64,000 nt of DNA from NCBI GenBank assembly GCA_041645435.1, contig JBAZQB010000005.1, positions 1 to 64,000 on the forward strand, read 5' to 3'. The notes beneath the pieces were generated by a model, which saw only the letters and a program-made list of their open reading frames with translations, was not told the DNA's origin and did no database searches. Origin of the DNA: Methanoregula sp. (GTDB lineage: Archaea > Halobacteriota > Methanomicrobia > Methanomicrobiales > Methanospirillaceae). The first letter of the stretch is position 1. Each line of letters opens with the position of its first letter. This document shows, in pieces, positions 52,466 to 62,275 of the stretch. The position numbers and the translations under genes are program-made.

Positions 52466-52751
52466 AATACTCATTTTTCTTTTTGCTTTTTTGTTTTGTT
52501 CCGTATCCTTTGCGTATCCATAACGGTGGATACAAACCGTTTTTCTTTTCCCCCTCTGTGATTGGTTTTGTGGGGGGCAATAAATTATTCAAACACGGGT
52601 GCGGCATAATGATTTTTCATGGATTTTTTGAAGGTTTTTCCGCACGAACTCCGGAATTATAAACTCCATAACCTGGATCGTAGTCCCGAACCGAGAGACC
52701 GAATCCTCTCTGTGAGGGATATAAAAGAACATAAAATCAAAATGCGTTAGA

Positions 52752-52825
52752 TGGGCCCGATGTGATTCGAACACATGACCTCCCGGTTATCAGCCGGGCG
52801 CACCACCGGGCTATGCTACGGGCCC
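52752..52825 (-). tRNA. tRNA-Ile (GAT)
   Basis: 74 bases. Acceptor GGGCCCG/CGGGCCC, A73; anticodon arm CCCGG-CTGATAA-CCGGG gives GAT. T stem ATGTG/CACAT is perfect. No CCA encoded. Nearly the same acceptor and anticodon stems as the CAT tRNA at 41520-41594. Confidence 0.96.
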
Positions 52826-52961
52826 AAAAGATTGCCTTATTTTACCCTAATAACTACTCCATCAGAGTTATTATAGGTTGTGAATCACCCGGGCACATGG
52901 GAAGAATATTCAGATAGGGATATGTGCAGAAAAATCACGGTAATAGTACGGATAAGGGATC

Positions 52962-54731
52962 ATGGAACGAAAATACCTCCTTGGGAATGAAGCGATCGCC
53001 CATGCCTGTGTTGAATCCGGTGTGGATTTTGTGAGCGGTTACCCCGGTACACCTTCATCAGAAGTCATCGATGTACTACGGATACAACCGGACCGGTCAT
53101 ATTACCTTGAATGGTCGGTGAACGAGAAAGTGGCGCTGGAGAATGCCCTTGCCGCTGCCTGGTGCGGCATCCGCGCACTCTGCACCATGAAGCATGTGGG
53201 GCTCAATGTTGCTGCAGACCCGCTGATGACAAGTGCCTATACCGGTGTTTCCGGGGGTCTTGTGATCCTGAGTGCGGATGATCCGTTCGCGCACAGTTCC
53301 CAAAACGAGCAGGATACCCGGTGCTATGCCCATTTTGCACGGGTGCCCTGCTTTGATCCTGCCAGCGTGCAGGAAGCGCATGATATGATCCCCGCGGCAT
53401 TCGCCTTTTCCGAAGAGTTTGGATTACCGGTGATATTCCGCCCGACAACCCGTATCTGTCACTCGAAAGGAGACGTGATGTTGGGAGATGTCACCCCTAG
53501 CACACGGAAAGGGGAGTTCCATAAGGATCCGCGCCAGTACGTGGTGATCCCGGCCCATACCCGCATCCTCCATAAGAAACTCAACGAAAAACAGCCTGCG
53601 ATCAAAAAAAGGCTGGTGGAACTGGGATTTAACCGGTCTGAAATCCGGGGAAAGACGGCCGTTATTGCCAGCGGTATTGCCGCATCTTATGTTCAGGAAC
53701 TGCTGCCATCCGGCGTTTCGTTCATGAAGATCGGTGCATACCCGATCGACGAGGACTGGCTGGGTGCCTTTGTCAACAAACATGAAAAAGTTCTGGTGAT
53801 CGAAGAACTTGCCCCTGAAGTGGAGGAGCAAGTGCGGCAGGTTGCCGGTTGTGTGCCGGTATTCGGGAAGAAGAATGGGTATGCATCCTACGAAGGAGAA
53901 CTATCCCCCCCTGCGGTTGCAGCGATCATGGCAAAGGCCGGTGTCCTGCCAACCAACCCGTTCCCAACCGTAGAACCTGTACAGAACCTGCCCCCCCGCC
54001 CGCCGATCCTCTGTGCAGGGTGTCATCACCGCGTGGCGTTCTATGCGATTAAAAAAGTCTTCAAGGACGCGATCTATCCCAGCGATATCGGGTGCTACAC
54101 GCTGGGGCTCCAGCTTGGTGTTGTGGACACGACGATCTGCATGGGTGCGTCCATCACCGTAGGCAGCGGTATTGCCCATTCCGGTGAACCGCGCGATGTG
54201 ATCTGTACGATTGGGGATTCCACATTCCTCCATACGGGTATCCAGGGCCTGATGAATGCGGTCTACAATGGTGCGAATATGACGGTCGTGATCCTCGACA
54301 ACCGGATCACGGCAATGACCGGGCACCAGCCGAACCCGAATACCGGTGCAACTGCCTGCGGTGTGGAGAGCCCGCCGATCTCGCTCGATGCAATCTGCCG
54401 CTCCTGCGGCGCCAGTTTTGTCGAGACCATCGATCCGTACGATCTCACCGGTATGATCAATGTCCTTGAGGCTGCAAAGAAACGGACTGGTGTCAAGGTA
54501 ATTATTGCCAAACAGATGTGCGTGATTACAGCGCGTCGTGCTGGTATCAAGCGCGGGAGGTATCAGGTTGACCCCGAAACCTGCACTGGTTGCGGCAGCT
54601 GCGTGCGATTCGGGTGCCCCGCAATTGAGTTTTCCGATGACAAGGCGCGGATAAATGACCTGTGCAGCGGGTGTGCCGTCTGCGTCCAGATTTGTCCTGT
54701 GGGGGCAATTGGCCGGGAGGGAAAGAGATGA
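52962..54731 (+). CDS. iorA: Indolepyruvate ferredoxin oxidoreductase subunit alpha
   Basis: Converts aryl pyruvates to aryl acetyl-CoA with ferredoxin, or the reverse in biosynthesis. 589 residues: N-terminal pyrimidine-binding domain (SGYPGTPSSEVID), TPP domain (GDSTFLHTGIQGLMNAVYNG), and a C-terminal two-cluster ferredoxin domain (CTGCGSCVRFGC ... CSGCAVCVQICP). Overlaps iorB as ATGA. Confidence 0.96.
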   Translation: MERKYLLGNEAIAHACVESGVDFVSGYPGTPSSEVIDVLRIQPDRSYYLEWSVNEKVALENALAAAWCGIRALCTMKHVGLNVAADPLMTSAYTGVSGGLVILSADDPFAHSSQNEQDTRCYAHFARVPCFDPASVQEAHDMIPAAFAFSEEFGLPVIFRPTTRICHSKGDVMLGDVTPSTRKGEFHKDPRQYVVIPAHTRILHKKLNEKQPAIKKRLVELGFNRSEIRGKTAVIASGIAASYVQELLPSGVSFMKIGAYPIDEDWLGAFVNKHEKVLVIEELAPEVEEQVRQVAGCVPVFGKKNGYASYEGELSPPAVAAIMAKAGVLPTNPFPTVEPVQNLPPRPPILCAGCHHRVAFYAIKKVFKDAIYPSDIGCYTLGLQLGVVDTTICMGASITVGSGIAHSGEPRDVICTIGDSTFLHTGIQGLMNAVYNGANMTVVILDNRITAMTGHQPNPNTGATACGVESPPISLDAICRSCGASFVETIDPYDLTGMINVLEAAKKRTGVKVIIAKQMCVITARRAGIKRGRYQVDPETCTGCGSCVRFGCPAIEFSDDKARINDLCSGCAVCVQICPVGAIGREGKR

Positions 54732-55312
54732 GCGGAAGTTTCGATATCCTGATGGTGGGAATCGGGGGACAGGGAACGATCCTTGCTTCCAATATCCTTG
54801 GCGAAGCCTGTCTGATCGAAGGGAGGCCGGTGAAAGGAGCCGAGACGCACGGCATGGCACAACGCGGCGGTTCGGTGGAGAGCCATATACGAATTGACGG
54901 GTTGTTCGGCCCCCTGATCCCCCCCGGGCAGGTGGATCTCATGATCTCATTTGATCTTCTGGAAGCCCTCCGCTACTCCCATTACCTGAAAAAATGGGGC
55001 AGGATTATCGCGAATAACCACCTTGTGCTTCCCACATCGGTATACACGCAGAATCTCATCGTGCCAACGGAAGATGAGATCATTGCCGCGCTGAAAAACC
55101 ACCCGTTATGCCTGCTGGATGCAGACAAGATGGCGGCCGATGCGGGAAGCCCGCTCTCCCAGAATGTGGTGATGCTGGGCGCCGCATCCGAATCCATCCC
55201 CCTCAAACCTGAGTCGTTGCTTGAGGCAGTCCGGCGCCTTGTCCCGAAAAAGACCGTGGAGATTAATCTAAAGGCGTTTGAGTCGGGACGGGCTTTTGGC
55301 GGGAAGTGTTGA
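54728..55312 (+). CDS. iorB: Indolepyruvate ferredoxin oxidoreductase subunit beta
   Basis: Gamma-domain partner of IorA. 194 residues from MSGSFDILMVGIGGQGTILA; the GIGGQG loop and GAETHGMAQRGGSVESHIRI are typical. The ATG overlaps the iorA stop; the longer reading starts inside iorA. Confidence 0.95.
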   Translation: MSGSFDILMVGIGGQGTILASNILGEACLIEGRPVKGAETHGMAQRGGSVESHIRIDGLFGPLIPPGQVDLMISFDLLEALRYSHYLKKWGRIIANNHLVLPTSVYTQNLIVPTEDEIIAALKNHPLCLLDADKMAADAGSPLSQNVVMLGAASESIPLKPESLLEAVRRLVPKKTVEINLKAFESGRAFGGKC

Positions 55313-55364
55313 CAGATCCTTTTCCGGTTCCTTTTTAAACTCACATGGGGGGTAGGATCCCCGC

Positions 55365-55694
55365 ATGTGCCCGGAGGGGACCCTCCCGCTCCAAAAAAAG
55401 AGGAGTGGGTGCCTACCACCCCTTCACGTTAAAAAATTTTGACCTGACCCTCCCCTCTTAGGCTAAGAGGGGACCCTACCCCCCCCTTTTTGCATAAACG
55501 TGAGCGCGGTTTTGTGTGGAATCACGACGGAGAGCATTTTTCAGGTTGATCATCATGTGGAGGGAGGGTCCCCTTATGTGCCCGGAGGGGACCTTCCCCT
55601 CTAAAAAAAGAGGGGTGGGTGCCTACCACCCCTTCACGTTAAAAAATTTTGACCTGACCCTCCCCTCTTAGGCTAAGAGGGGATCCCCTACCCC
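55365..55694. repeat. Direct duplication of a hairpin-bearing intergenic unit
   Basis: Two copies (55365-55490 and 55576-55694, offset about 210 bases) share long identical stretches. Each contains CCCCTCTTAG-G-CTAAGAGGGG, a perfect 10-pair stem (55452-55472 and 55662-55682), and a second hairpin around a run of seven A. The linker differs. It lies after iorB and before tRNA-Ser. It looks like a small mobile or structured intergenic element. No gene in 55313-55803. Confidence 0.8.
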
Positions 55695-55803
55695 TTCAGC
55701 AGGGATCCGCAGAGTGGAAGCTTGATATGTGAAGACCCCAAAGAGCGACTCTTGATTCGCTTAGGTTTCAAAAAGAACAAAAAATCCAAAAAACCAGAAG
55801 AAG

Positions 55804-55887
55804 CGCTGAGGGGGGGAATTGAACCCCCGAGGCACTTTCGCACCACAGGCTTTCCAGGCCTGCGCCCTACCGCTAGACTACCTCAGC
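55804..55887 (-). tRNA. tRNA-Ser (GGA)
   Basis: 84 bases with a long variable arm. Acceptor GCTGAGG/CCTCAGC, G73; anticodon loop CTGGAAA gives GGA. No CCA encoded. Confidence 0.96.
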
Positions 55888-55922
55888 AAAAAGTGTATCC
55901 TATCTGTATGCGGGGTATTTTT

Positions 55923-56951
55923 TTAATGGTATCTCTTTCTCTGGAACTGGGCTGGTGTTCTTCTGGCAGGTTTTGAGACCGGTTTTTTAGCCGGTTTCTT
56001 ATTGTGCTGCACCGGCTTATCGGATTTTGTCCAGCCCCGGGGATAGGTGCCCGGCTGCAGGAATACCGCTGTTGGTGCAATTACCAGCCCGGTCTCACCG
56101 GGTTTGAACGAGGATGAGGGGACAAGCGCTTTGCCCAGGCAGACAAATTCGCGTTTCTGGGAGAGAACGGCAACAGTCTGGTTCTTTCCAAACTCATCGC
56201 AGCTGATCACTCCTACTCCCGCAAGGACCGCGCCCCGGCAGATCGCATCGATTGCAGTATCGCGCACAGTAACAACCGGAAGATCCGGCACCGCGGCATC
56301 GACCGACATCACCATTGACTCAAGAGCAGCCCTGTCACCGGCTTCAGTCGCCACGCATGCGTCCTTCAGTTCATGAAGCGTATGCATGGTCAATTCATCA
56401 AACGTTCCGGAGCGGGTGCGGCGCAGTTCCTGCATATGCCCCCCGACACCCAGTGCGAATCCCATGTGGTGGCAGAGCGAGCGGATGTAGGTGCCTGCCT
56501 CGCAGTTCACCCGGAAAAGGACAAGTCGTCCTTCAATGCTGAGGATCTCGAGTTTATGGATGGTGCGGATTCGGAGGTTGCGTTTCACCGCGCTCTTCCG
56601 GGGCGGGCGCTGGTAGAGTCTGCCTGTAAACTCCTCTCCCATCTTCTCAATACAGGCCGTGTCGACATCGCCGTGCAGCCGCATCAGGCAGACATATTCC
56701 TTGTCATGCGCAAGGAGCAGCGGCGCGAGACGCACCGCATTGCCGAGCATGATGAGGAGTAACCCGGACACCTGCGGATCGAGCGTGCCGGAGTGCCCCA
56801 CCTCGCACCCGAGCATCTGTCCTACCCACGCGGCGATCTCATGGCTTGACGGCCCCTGAGTCTTGTCCACTACGATAATGCCCGCACCTTTCCATAAGGG
56901 TGCTTTTTTCTTCTGTGCAGTTTGCTCATTCTCTGCGTTCGGTGATTCCAT
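55923..56951 (-). CDS. cbf5: tRNA/rRNA pseudouridine synthase Cbf5
   Basis: Catalytic subunit of box H/ACA RNPs. 342 residues: catalytic Asp in HSGTLDPQVSG, TruB core, and a PUA domain (about 230-310, GAVLAGVGVISCDEFGKNQT). The Lys/Pro/Arg-rich tail after residue 315 is longer than usual. Starts one base after hemD, in one operon. Confidence 0.94.
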   Translation of the reverse strand: MESPNAENEQTAQKKKAPLWKGAGIIVVDKTQGPSSHEIAAWVGQMLGCEVGHSGTLDPQVSGLLLIMLGNAVRLAPLLLAHDKEYVCLMRLHGDVDTACIEKMGEEFTGRLYQRPPRKSAVKRNLRIRTIHKLEILSIEGRLVLFRVNCEAGTYIRSLCHHMGFALGVGGHMQELRRTRSGTFDELTMHTLHELKDACVATEAGDRAALESMVMSVDAAVPDLPVVTVRDTAIDAICRGAVLAGVGVISCDEFGKNQTVAVLSQKREFVCLGKALVPSSSFKPGETGLVIAPTAVFLQPGTYPRGWTKSDKPVQHNKKPAKKPVSKPARRTPAQFQRKRYH

Positions 56952-56952
56952 T

Positions 56953-57639
56953 TTATTTGCTCCCGTTATTGTCGAGATAGGTATTCAGTGCTGCAAGAGT
57001 TCCTTCAAGGGACCCGTCCCCCACGACTGCAGGCACGGCGCCCGTGCGCATGGCCGCTGCCGTTATGTCGCCAATTGCCATGACGAGCAGATCCTTGCGC
57101 GGTGTCCAGATCGCTTTGGTATAGGACATGGCACTGGTAAAGAGAATCGCGTCAGCCGTATCCAGTGCCAGTGTCTCTCCGGTAGGTTCAAGCCCGTAGC
57201 ACCGGAACTCGTGGACAATCCCCCCCGCTGCGGTGATTGCATCGATGAGCGCGGGATTCGGGACATCGGCGCGGGGAATGCCGATATGTTTTCCCCGGAT
57301 CCAGTCGCCAAGATAGGGAACAAAGTCCCGCGAGTAGAAACCCGGGAGTGTCTCGCACCCGATACCGGCCTGCTCCAGTTCTTTTGCGGTCTGGGGGCCG
57401 ATTGCGATCACCCGGGGGACCTTTTTGAGAAGCGGGGCAATAATCTTTGCCGGGAGGGCGCTTGTGAAGAAGATACAGTCGAACTCATTGTTGTCCACTC
57501 CTTTGACGAACGCCGAGATCGCCGCTTCGCGCAGTTCCGAGCGGAGCGGGTGGACGCTGTAGCAGGTATGCCCGGCCTTTGCACAGCGTGCAGCATCGCT
57601 CTTCTCTTTACCTGAAAGACGGGTGACTGCGATCTTCAT
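56953..57639 (-). CDS. hemD: Uroporphyrinogen-III synthase
   Basis: Closes the tetrapyrrole ring for F430, corrinoid and haem. 228 residues from MKIAVTRLSGKEKSDAA. Conserved stretches: DCIFFTSALPAKII, VIAIGPQTAKELEQAGIGCE and AILFTSAMSYTKA. The first 51 residues of the longer reading run into the divergent promoter and are unsupported. Coupled to cbf5. Confidence 0.88.
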   Translation of the reverse strand: MKIAVTRLSGKEKSDAARCAKAGHTCYSVHPLRSELREAAISAFVKGVDNNEFDCIFFTSALPAKIIAPLLKKVPRVIAIGPQTAKELEQAGIGCETLPGFYSRDFVPYLGDWIRGKHIGIPRADVPNPALIDAITAAGGIVHEFRCYGLEPTGETLALDTADAILFTSAMSYTKAIWTPRKDLLVMAIGDITAAAMRTGAVPAVVGDGSLEGTLAALNTYLDNNGSK

Positions 57640-57717
57640 TACGGATTCATGGCCCCTGTATGATAATAGGATATGCATTTCGGTGAATTTATGTTCGCTC
57701 TCCCGTATGTCTAGTGA

Positions 57718-58932
57718 ATGATAGAGATCCTGCTGGGTGTCGTGATTGGCGTAATTCTCGGCACCCTCAGCGGGATCATCCCCGGGGTGCATGCCAATAC
57801 CCTTGCCGGCGTGTTATTGAGTTTGCAGGTGGTGTTATTATCCCTTCTCGGGCCGGTCGCGCTTGCCGGTGCTATGTTTGCAGCTCTCATCACCCACACA
57901 TTTGTTGATGCGATCCCCAGCACTTTCCTTGGTATTCCCGATGCCGATACGTCGCTTGCCGTGCTGCCCGCCCACGCTCTCTGCCTTGAAGGCAATGGCG
58001 AGGAAGCGGTGCGGATCGCTGCACTGGGCAGTGCCTGTGCGATGATAATTGCGGTGCCGCTATCGATTCTCTGTTTCCTGGTACTCCCGGCACTCCAGCC
58101 GTACTTTGACTGGTGGATAGGTATCCTGCTGGTTGCTTCGGTAGGGTACATGATCGTGACGAGTGAGGCACCGGGCTGGGCATTTGGCATATTTGTTGTA
58201 TCCGGCCTGCTGGGAACATTCTCGCTACACTATGCATTTCTCGGCTGGCACACTCTTGCGGGGGGTAGTGCGATCCTCATGCCCCTTCTTACCGGGTTGT
58301 TTGGTATCTCGGTGCTTCTCACATCCTCGCAGGGGAAGATGCCTGATCAGCAGTTCAAAGGGATACGCATGGAAGACCGGACCATGGTGAAATGCTCGGT
58401 GCTTGGCACGGCTGCCGGTGTTGCTGTCGGGTGGCTACCCGGTCTTTCCACGGCATCTGCAAACGGGGTTCTCGCATCGGTGATTGGGTACGACAAGGAT
58501 CGCCGCGCATATATCCTTGCAACGAATGCAGCGAACACCTCTAATGCCTTTATCGGCCTTGCCGCGCTTTTTGCCCTGTCAAGGATGCGCAACGGTGTGA
58601 TGGTCGCGCTCTCGGAACTACCGCTCCCTTCGATGAGCGAACTCACGATGATTGGGGTGCTCGCTGCCGTTGCTGCGTACCTGATTACGGTATGGCTTGC
58701 AAAATATGCGCATCATCTCAATGGGATTGATGTGTGGTTGTTGAACCGGGCCGTTATTACATTTATTATCATCCTCTGCATCCTCCTAACCGGGCCATTC
58801 GGCATTATGGTCCTGATCCTTGCGACAGCCCTTGGCCTCGTGCCACATCTGGTGAATGTGCCGAGAATGTACTGCATGGGCGCGATCATGATCCCGGTGA
58901 TGCTCTACTCGTTTGGCATCGCAGGTGTATGA
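57718..58932 (+). CDS. TctA-like membrane permease (COG1784 type)
   Basis: 404 residues with about ten membrane helices. Two similar halves start GTLSGIIPGVHANTLAG and GVAVGWLPGLSTASANG, as in tripartite tricarboxylate transporter TctA proteins. No TctB or TctC lies nearby, so the archaeal form may work alone. The substrate is unknown. Divergent from hemD. Confidence 0.85.
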   Translation: MIEILLGVVIGVILGTLSGIIPGVHANTLAGVLLSLQVVLLSLLGPVALAGAMFAALITHTFVDAIPSTFLGIPDADTSLAVLPAHALCLEGNGEEAVRIAALGSACAMIIAVPLSILCFLVLPALQPYFDWWIGILLVASVGYMIVTSEAPGWAFGIFVVSGLLGTFSLHYAFLGWHTLAGGSAILMPLLTGLFGISVLLTSSQGKMPDQQFKGIRMEDRTMVKCSVLGTAAGVAVGWLPGLSTASANGVLASVIGYDKDRRAYILATNAANTSNAFIGLAALFALSRMRNGVMVALSELPLPSMSELTMIGVLAAVAAYLITVWLAKYAHHLNGIDVWLLNRAVITFIIILCILLTGPFGIMVLILATALGLVPHLVNVPRMYCMGAIMIPVMLYSFGIAGV

Positions 58933-58985
58933 TCCCGCAGCCGGAACCCCCCCGCGCTCCATGAAATGCGGGGGATGATCTATGG

Positions 58986-58992
58986 TTTTATA
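58986..58992 (+). promoter_or_regulatory. TATA box for nop5
   Basis: TTTTATA lies about 30 bases before the ATG at 59020, as expected for a short-leader or leaderless mRNA. It supports that start over the in-frame ATG at 58966. Confidence 0.6.
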
Positions 58993-59019
58993 CGGGCTCG
59001 CACCCCTTATCTTTCTAAT

Positions 59020-59907
59020 ATGCGATCCTACTGGTTCGGGGATGTAGATGATGGAAAGTGTACACTATTCGGCGGTGATGTGCAGGCCAAAGCTGAACGT
59101 GTCCGCTTGATTCGCACCAGTATGGAATCATTTGTTCCTCTGACCTGGGAAACCGCGGTCACGTGCGGCGCGTGTCGTGACCGTGCGGACTATATAACAA
59201 AACTCCGCGAGGTTTGTTTTGCCGCTGCAGAGCGCGATATACGCCAGCAGTATTCCGGTAAGGATGCCGAACTGCTCCAGATGGTGAGGACCCTCGATGA
59301 GATGGACACCGTAATCAACCTGCTTACCGAACGGGCGGTTGAATGGTACCAGCTCCGCCACCCTACCTTTACCCGAAAATATCGTAAGACCCCTGCGCAC
59401 ATTGTGGTGAAGAACATCCGTGAGAAATCCCGTGGAGCGCTATCTTTTGTGGCCGGGGAGATCGAGCGTCTTTCGCTGACACGGACAGAACTTGCAAAAG
59501 CAGTTTCAGGGAGGGCAAATGACGTGATGCCGAATACCAGCGCACTTATCGGGGGACTGGTTGCCGCCCGGCTCATGGCGCACGCCGGGGGACTTTCTGA
59601 CCTTTCCCGCATGCCAGCCAGTGCCATACAGGTGCTCGGCGCGCGGACCGCCCTGTTCGCCCATCTCCGGACCAAGTCACCCTCTCCCAAGCACGGGATC
59701 ATCTTCCAGCACCGGCGTGTGCACAATGCGCCCCGGGATTGCCGTGGCAGGGTTGCCCGCGTGCTTGCAGGAAAGCTGGCAATAGCAGCCCGGATCGACC
59801 ATTACCGTGGAATTGCGGATCTGGCCTTCCTCGAATCAGCCCAGGCACGCATCGATATGACCGGAAAGGTTACCGGGAAACTGACCGGTAAGGAGAATGA
59901 ACCATGA
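59020..59907 (+). CDS. C/D box RNP protein Nop5 (Nop56/58)
   Basis: Scaffold of archaeal C/D box methylation RNPs. 295 residues from MRSYWFGDVDDGKC; the Nop domain signature GGLVAARLMAHAGGLSDLSR and IIFQHRRVHNAP are clear. The longer reading begins before the TATA box. Overlaps flpA as ATGA. Confidence 0.95.
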   Translation: MRSYWFGDVDDGKCTLFGGDVQAKAERVRLIRTSMESFVPLTWETAVTCGACRDRADYITKLREVCFAAAERDIRQQYSGKDAELLQMVRTLDEMDTVINLLTERAVEWYQLRHPTFTRKYRKTPAHIVVKNIREKSRGALSFVAGEIERLSLTRTELAKAVSGRANDVMPNTSALIGGLVAARLMAHAGGLSDLSRMPASAIQVLGARTALFAHLRTKSPSPKHGIIFQHRRVHNAPRDCRGRVARVLAGKLAIAARIDHYRGIADLAFLESAQARIDMTGKVTGKLTGKENEP

Positions 59908-60512
59908 TCTGGATCGGAGACGTGCTGGTTTCGCAGGGTGAGGGGGGGGTATACAGTGAACGCATGCTGGGCACCGCACGAGTGTGGGATCCGTTCCGTA
60001 GCAAGCTGGCGGCACTCTACCACAAGGGAACCGGTGTGGAGATCACTGCGGAAACCCGGGTACTCTATCTCGGCGCTGCGAACGGGACAACGGTTTCGCA
60101 TGTGGCGGATTATGCGGATGTGGTGTATGCCGTGGAGTTCGCCCCCCGCCCGATGCAGGATCTCCTGGAAGTGGCCCGTCGCCGCAAGAATATTGTGCCG
60201 ATTATGGCAGATGCGACCCGCCCTGAGCAGTACGTACCCCTCGTTGAAACCGTGGATCTCCTCTACCAGGATGTAGCCCAGCCGGATCAGGCAACGATTG
60301 CTATACGGAACTCTGCATTTCTGCGTGCCGGGGGCCAGCTGATCCTGATGCTCAAGACCCGGAGTGTTGATGTCAGGAAAGAGCCCGATGTTGTCTTCCA
60401 GGAAACGGTGGATGCGCTCGCTTCAGCAGGGTTTGTCGTGCAGGAGTGTCTCTGGCTTGCACCCTACCACCAGGATCATGCAGCGATTGTCTGCACTAAA
60501 CCGGGGGCGTGA
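59904..60512 (+). CDS. flpA: Fibrillarin-like rRNA/tRNA 2'-O-methyltransferase
   Basis: Methylates ribose at sites chosen by C/D guide RNAs. 202 residues: YLGAANGTTVSHVADYADVV is the SAM loop, and DLLYQDVAQPDQATI plus the catalytic-tetrad region around LMLKTRS follow. Coupled to nop5. Confidence 0.95.
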   Translation: MIWIGDVLVSQGEGGVYSERMLGTARVWDPFRSKLAALYHKGTGVEITAETRVLYLGAANGTTVSHVADYADVVYAVEFAPRPMQDLLEVARRRKNIVPIMADATRPEQYVPLVETVDLLYQDVAQPDQATIAIRNSAFLRAGGQLILMLKTRSVDVRKEPDVVFQETVDALASAGFVVQECLWLAPYHQDHAAIVCTKPGA

Positions 60513-60521
60513 GGGAGTATC

Positions 60522-61238
60522 ATGGCTGATGGAATCCGTTTTGTTTCTGCCGGAGCACTATCTGTGCTTGCCATTCTCCTGTTTGTAGGATTGATTATTG
60601 TTCTCATCCCTCTGCTCGTCCTCGGGGTGATCGGGGCTGCATTCACCAAGCTGGGGTTTTCCTGGATCTCGGCCATTGCTGTTGTTCTGCTGATGCTCTT
60701 TGGGAGTTATGTTAATATCCCGTTATATCGGATCAAGCGTGACATGGTCCGGATCTCTCCCGATACTGCTGCTGTGTTCGGTTCAGGTTCACCGTGGCCT
60801 GTTGATCCGGTTTGGGAGACAATTGTCTCCATCAATTTAGGAGGAGCACTCCTGCCGGTCTGTATCTCACTGTACCTGCTGTATCAGGCCGTGCAAATCA
60901 CCGGGACCTCACTGCTGGTACCGGTCGGAGCGGGGATTTTACTTGTTGCACTCGTCACTTTTTTCGCAACGCGTCCGGTACCGGGTGTGGGCTTGCGTGT
61001 GCCCCTGCTCATACCGGCACTCACAGCACTTCTCATGGGCATGCTCCTGTTTGGCAATGCCGGAATTTCCGCAACGGTTGTGGCATTTGTGAGCGGGACT
61101 ACCGGCACCCTGCTTGGAGGAAACATTGCCCGGCTCAATACTATCCGGAATCTTGAAGTTCCTGAAATGAGCATTGGCGGGGCTGGTACGTTCAGTGCAA
61201 TTTTTATCTGCTGCATCCTGCCCGCGATCATCGCATAA
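60522..61238 (+). CDS. DUF1614 family membrane protein
   Basis: 238 residues with about six to seven membrane helices; family feature YVNIPLYRIKRD in the second loop and GGAGTFSAIFICCILP at the end. Found in methanogens and some bacteria; function unknown. Nine bases after flpA, so probably co-transcribed. Confidence 0.88.
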   Translation: MADGIRFVSAGALSVLAILLFVGLIIVLIPLLVLGVIGAAFTKLGFSWISAIAVVLLMLFGSYVNIPLYRIKRDMVRISPDTAAVFGSGSPWPVDPVWETIVSINLGGALLPVCISLYLLYQAVQITGTSLLVPVGAGILLVALVTFFATRPVPGVGLRVPLLIPALTALLMGMLLFGNAGISATVVAFVSGTTGTLLGGNIARLNTIRNLEVPEMSIGGAGTFSAIFICCILPAIIA

Positions 61239-61323
61239 TTTCTCTTAACCTGCGCAGGCAACTATGCAGAATCGGGCAGAATTGACCAGTGTCAATTTTT
61301 TATAACGAATACACGAAAAGAAG

Positions 61324-61396
61324 TAGCCCGGAGCAGATTCGAACTGCTGTCGGCGGCTCCAGAGGCCACCATGATTGACCGCTACACTACCGGGCT
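61324..61396 (-). tRNA. tRNA-Gln (CTG)
   Basis: 73 bases. Acceptor AGCCCGG/CCGGGCT, A73; anticodon loop CTCTGGA gives CTG. The A-T first pair fits archaeal tRNA-Gln. No CCA encoded. Confidence 0.95.
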
Positions 61397-61455
61397 ATAT
61401 GCCTCATACTTTTTGCCGCTGTTGCTTAATTAAAGTGACGGACTGCTTGTGCCGG

Positions 61456-62181
61456 TTATACGCTCTGTGCCCGTCCGCATCCCTTGCAGGCGCGGCAGAC
61501 TTCCTTGACCGGGTGGATGAACTCACCTTTGCCGCAGAATGGTTCAATGTCGTGCATGTCCCGGATATAATAGATGTGCGGGACGAGCGAGATGTGGGTG
61601 TATGTTCCGCAGGTGATGCCGAGCTGATCGGCAATATGTTTCTGGAGCTGAACGAGAGCGTACATATTGGCACCTGCTGCGGTAAGCATGTCGTTGGACC
61701 GGAAGATTACCCGCATGTGGAGTTTATTGGCCCTCACGATGCACTGGACGAGCTGGAGGCAGGGACAGTCATCGAGTTTTTCATCAATGACCGGGTTCCA
61801 GGTAATCGCTACAGCCCGGCGTGTCTCGGGTTGGGACCGGAGTTTGTCTACAATATAGGCGATCTGGTCCACATGTACCGGTTGCCCGTCAGTGACGAGT
61901 CTTTCGCCCCAGTCGAAGAGCCGTCCATGGTAATCATACTCGAAGTTGGCATGTGATCCATGAATCAGATCATGGGCGTACTGTTCAACGAACCGCTGCT
62001 GGAACCGGGAGTTCGGGCTTGTCATGGGTTCGGAAAGCGGGGTGTCTACCTGCATGGCGATCTCTTCGAACTCGACCGTTGCTTCGGCATCTTCCGTCCG
62101 GAGGGTCCAGCCTTTCTCTAGGATCATTTTGATGACCTGTTCGTGTGCCCGCCCGATGCTTGGCGCCCGGATGACTCTCAT
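61456..62181 (-). CDS. thyA: Archaeal thymidylate synthase
   Basis: Makes dTMP by folate- or pterin-dependent methylation of dUMP. 241 residues; catalytic Cys in DDCPCLQLVQ and the dUMP site FRSNDMLTAAGANMYALV. The C-terminal CRACKGCGRAQ is a CxxCxxC cluster seen in methanogen homologues. A TATA-like AATATACAATA lies about 30 bases upstream. Confidence 0.92.
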   Translation of the reverse strand: MRVIRAPSIGRAHEQVIKMILEKGWTLRTEDAEATVEFEEIAMQVDTPLSEPMTSPNSRFQQRFVEQYAHDLIHGSHANFEYDYHGRLFDWGERLVTDGQPVHVDQIAYIVDKLRSQPETRRAVAITWNPVIDEKLDDCPCLQLVQCIVRANKLHMRVIFRSNDMLTAAGANMYALVQLQKHIADQLGITCGTYTHISLVPHIYYIRDMHDIEPFCGKGEFIHPVKEVCRACKGCGRAQSV

Positions 62182-62275
62182 GGGGGAAATGTATGTTTTG
62201 GTATATTGTATATTTGTTGAAATGTGCGCTGAATACCAGGGAATTGAATATCTTAGTGTGTAAGGAACGCAGGAG

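Noticed and set aside
52962..55312. Pyruvate or 2-oxoglutarate ferredoxin oxidoreductase
   Set aside because: The fused alpha chain with C-terminal ferredoxin domain and the small single gamma-type partner match indolepyruvate oxidoreductase.
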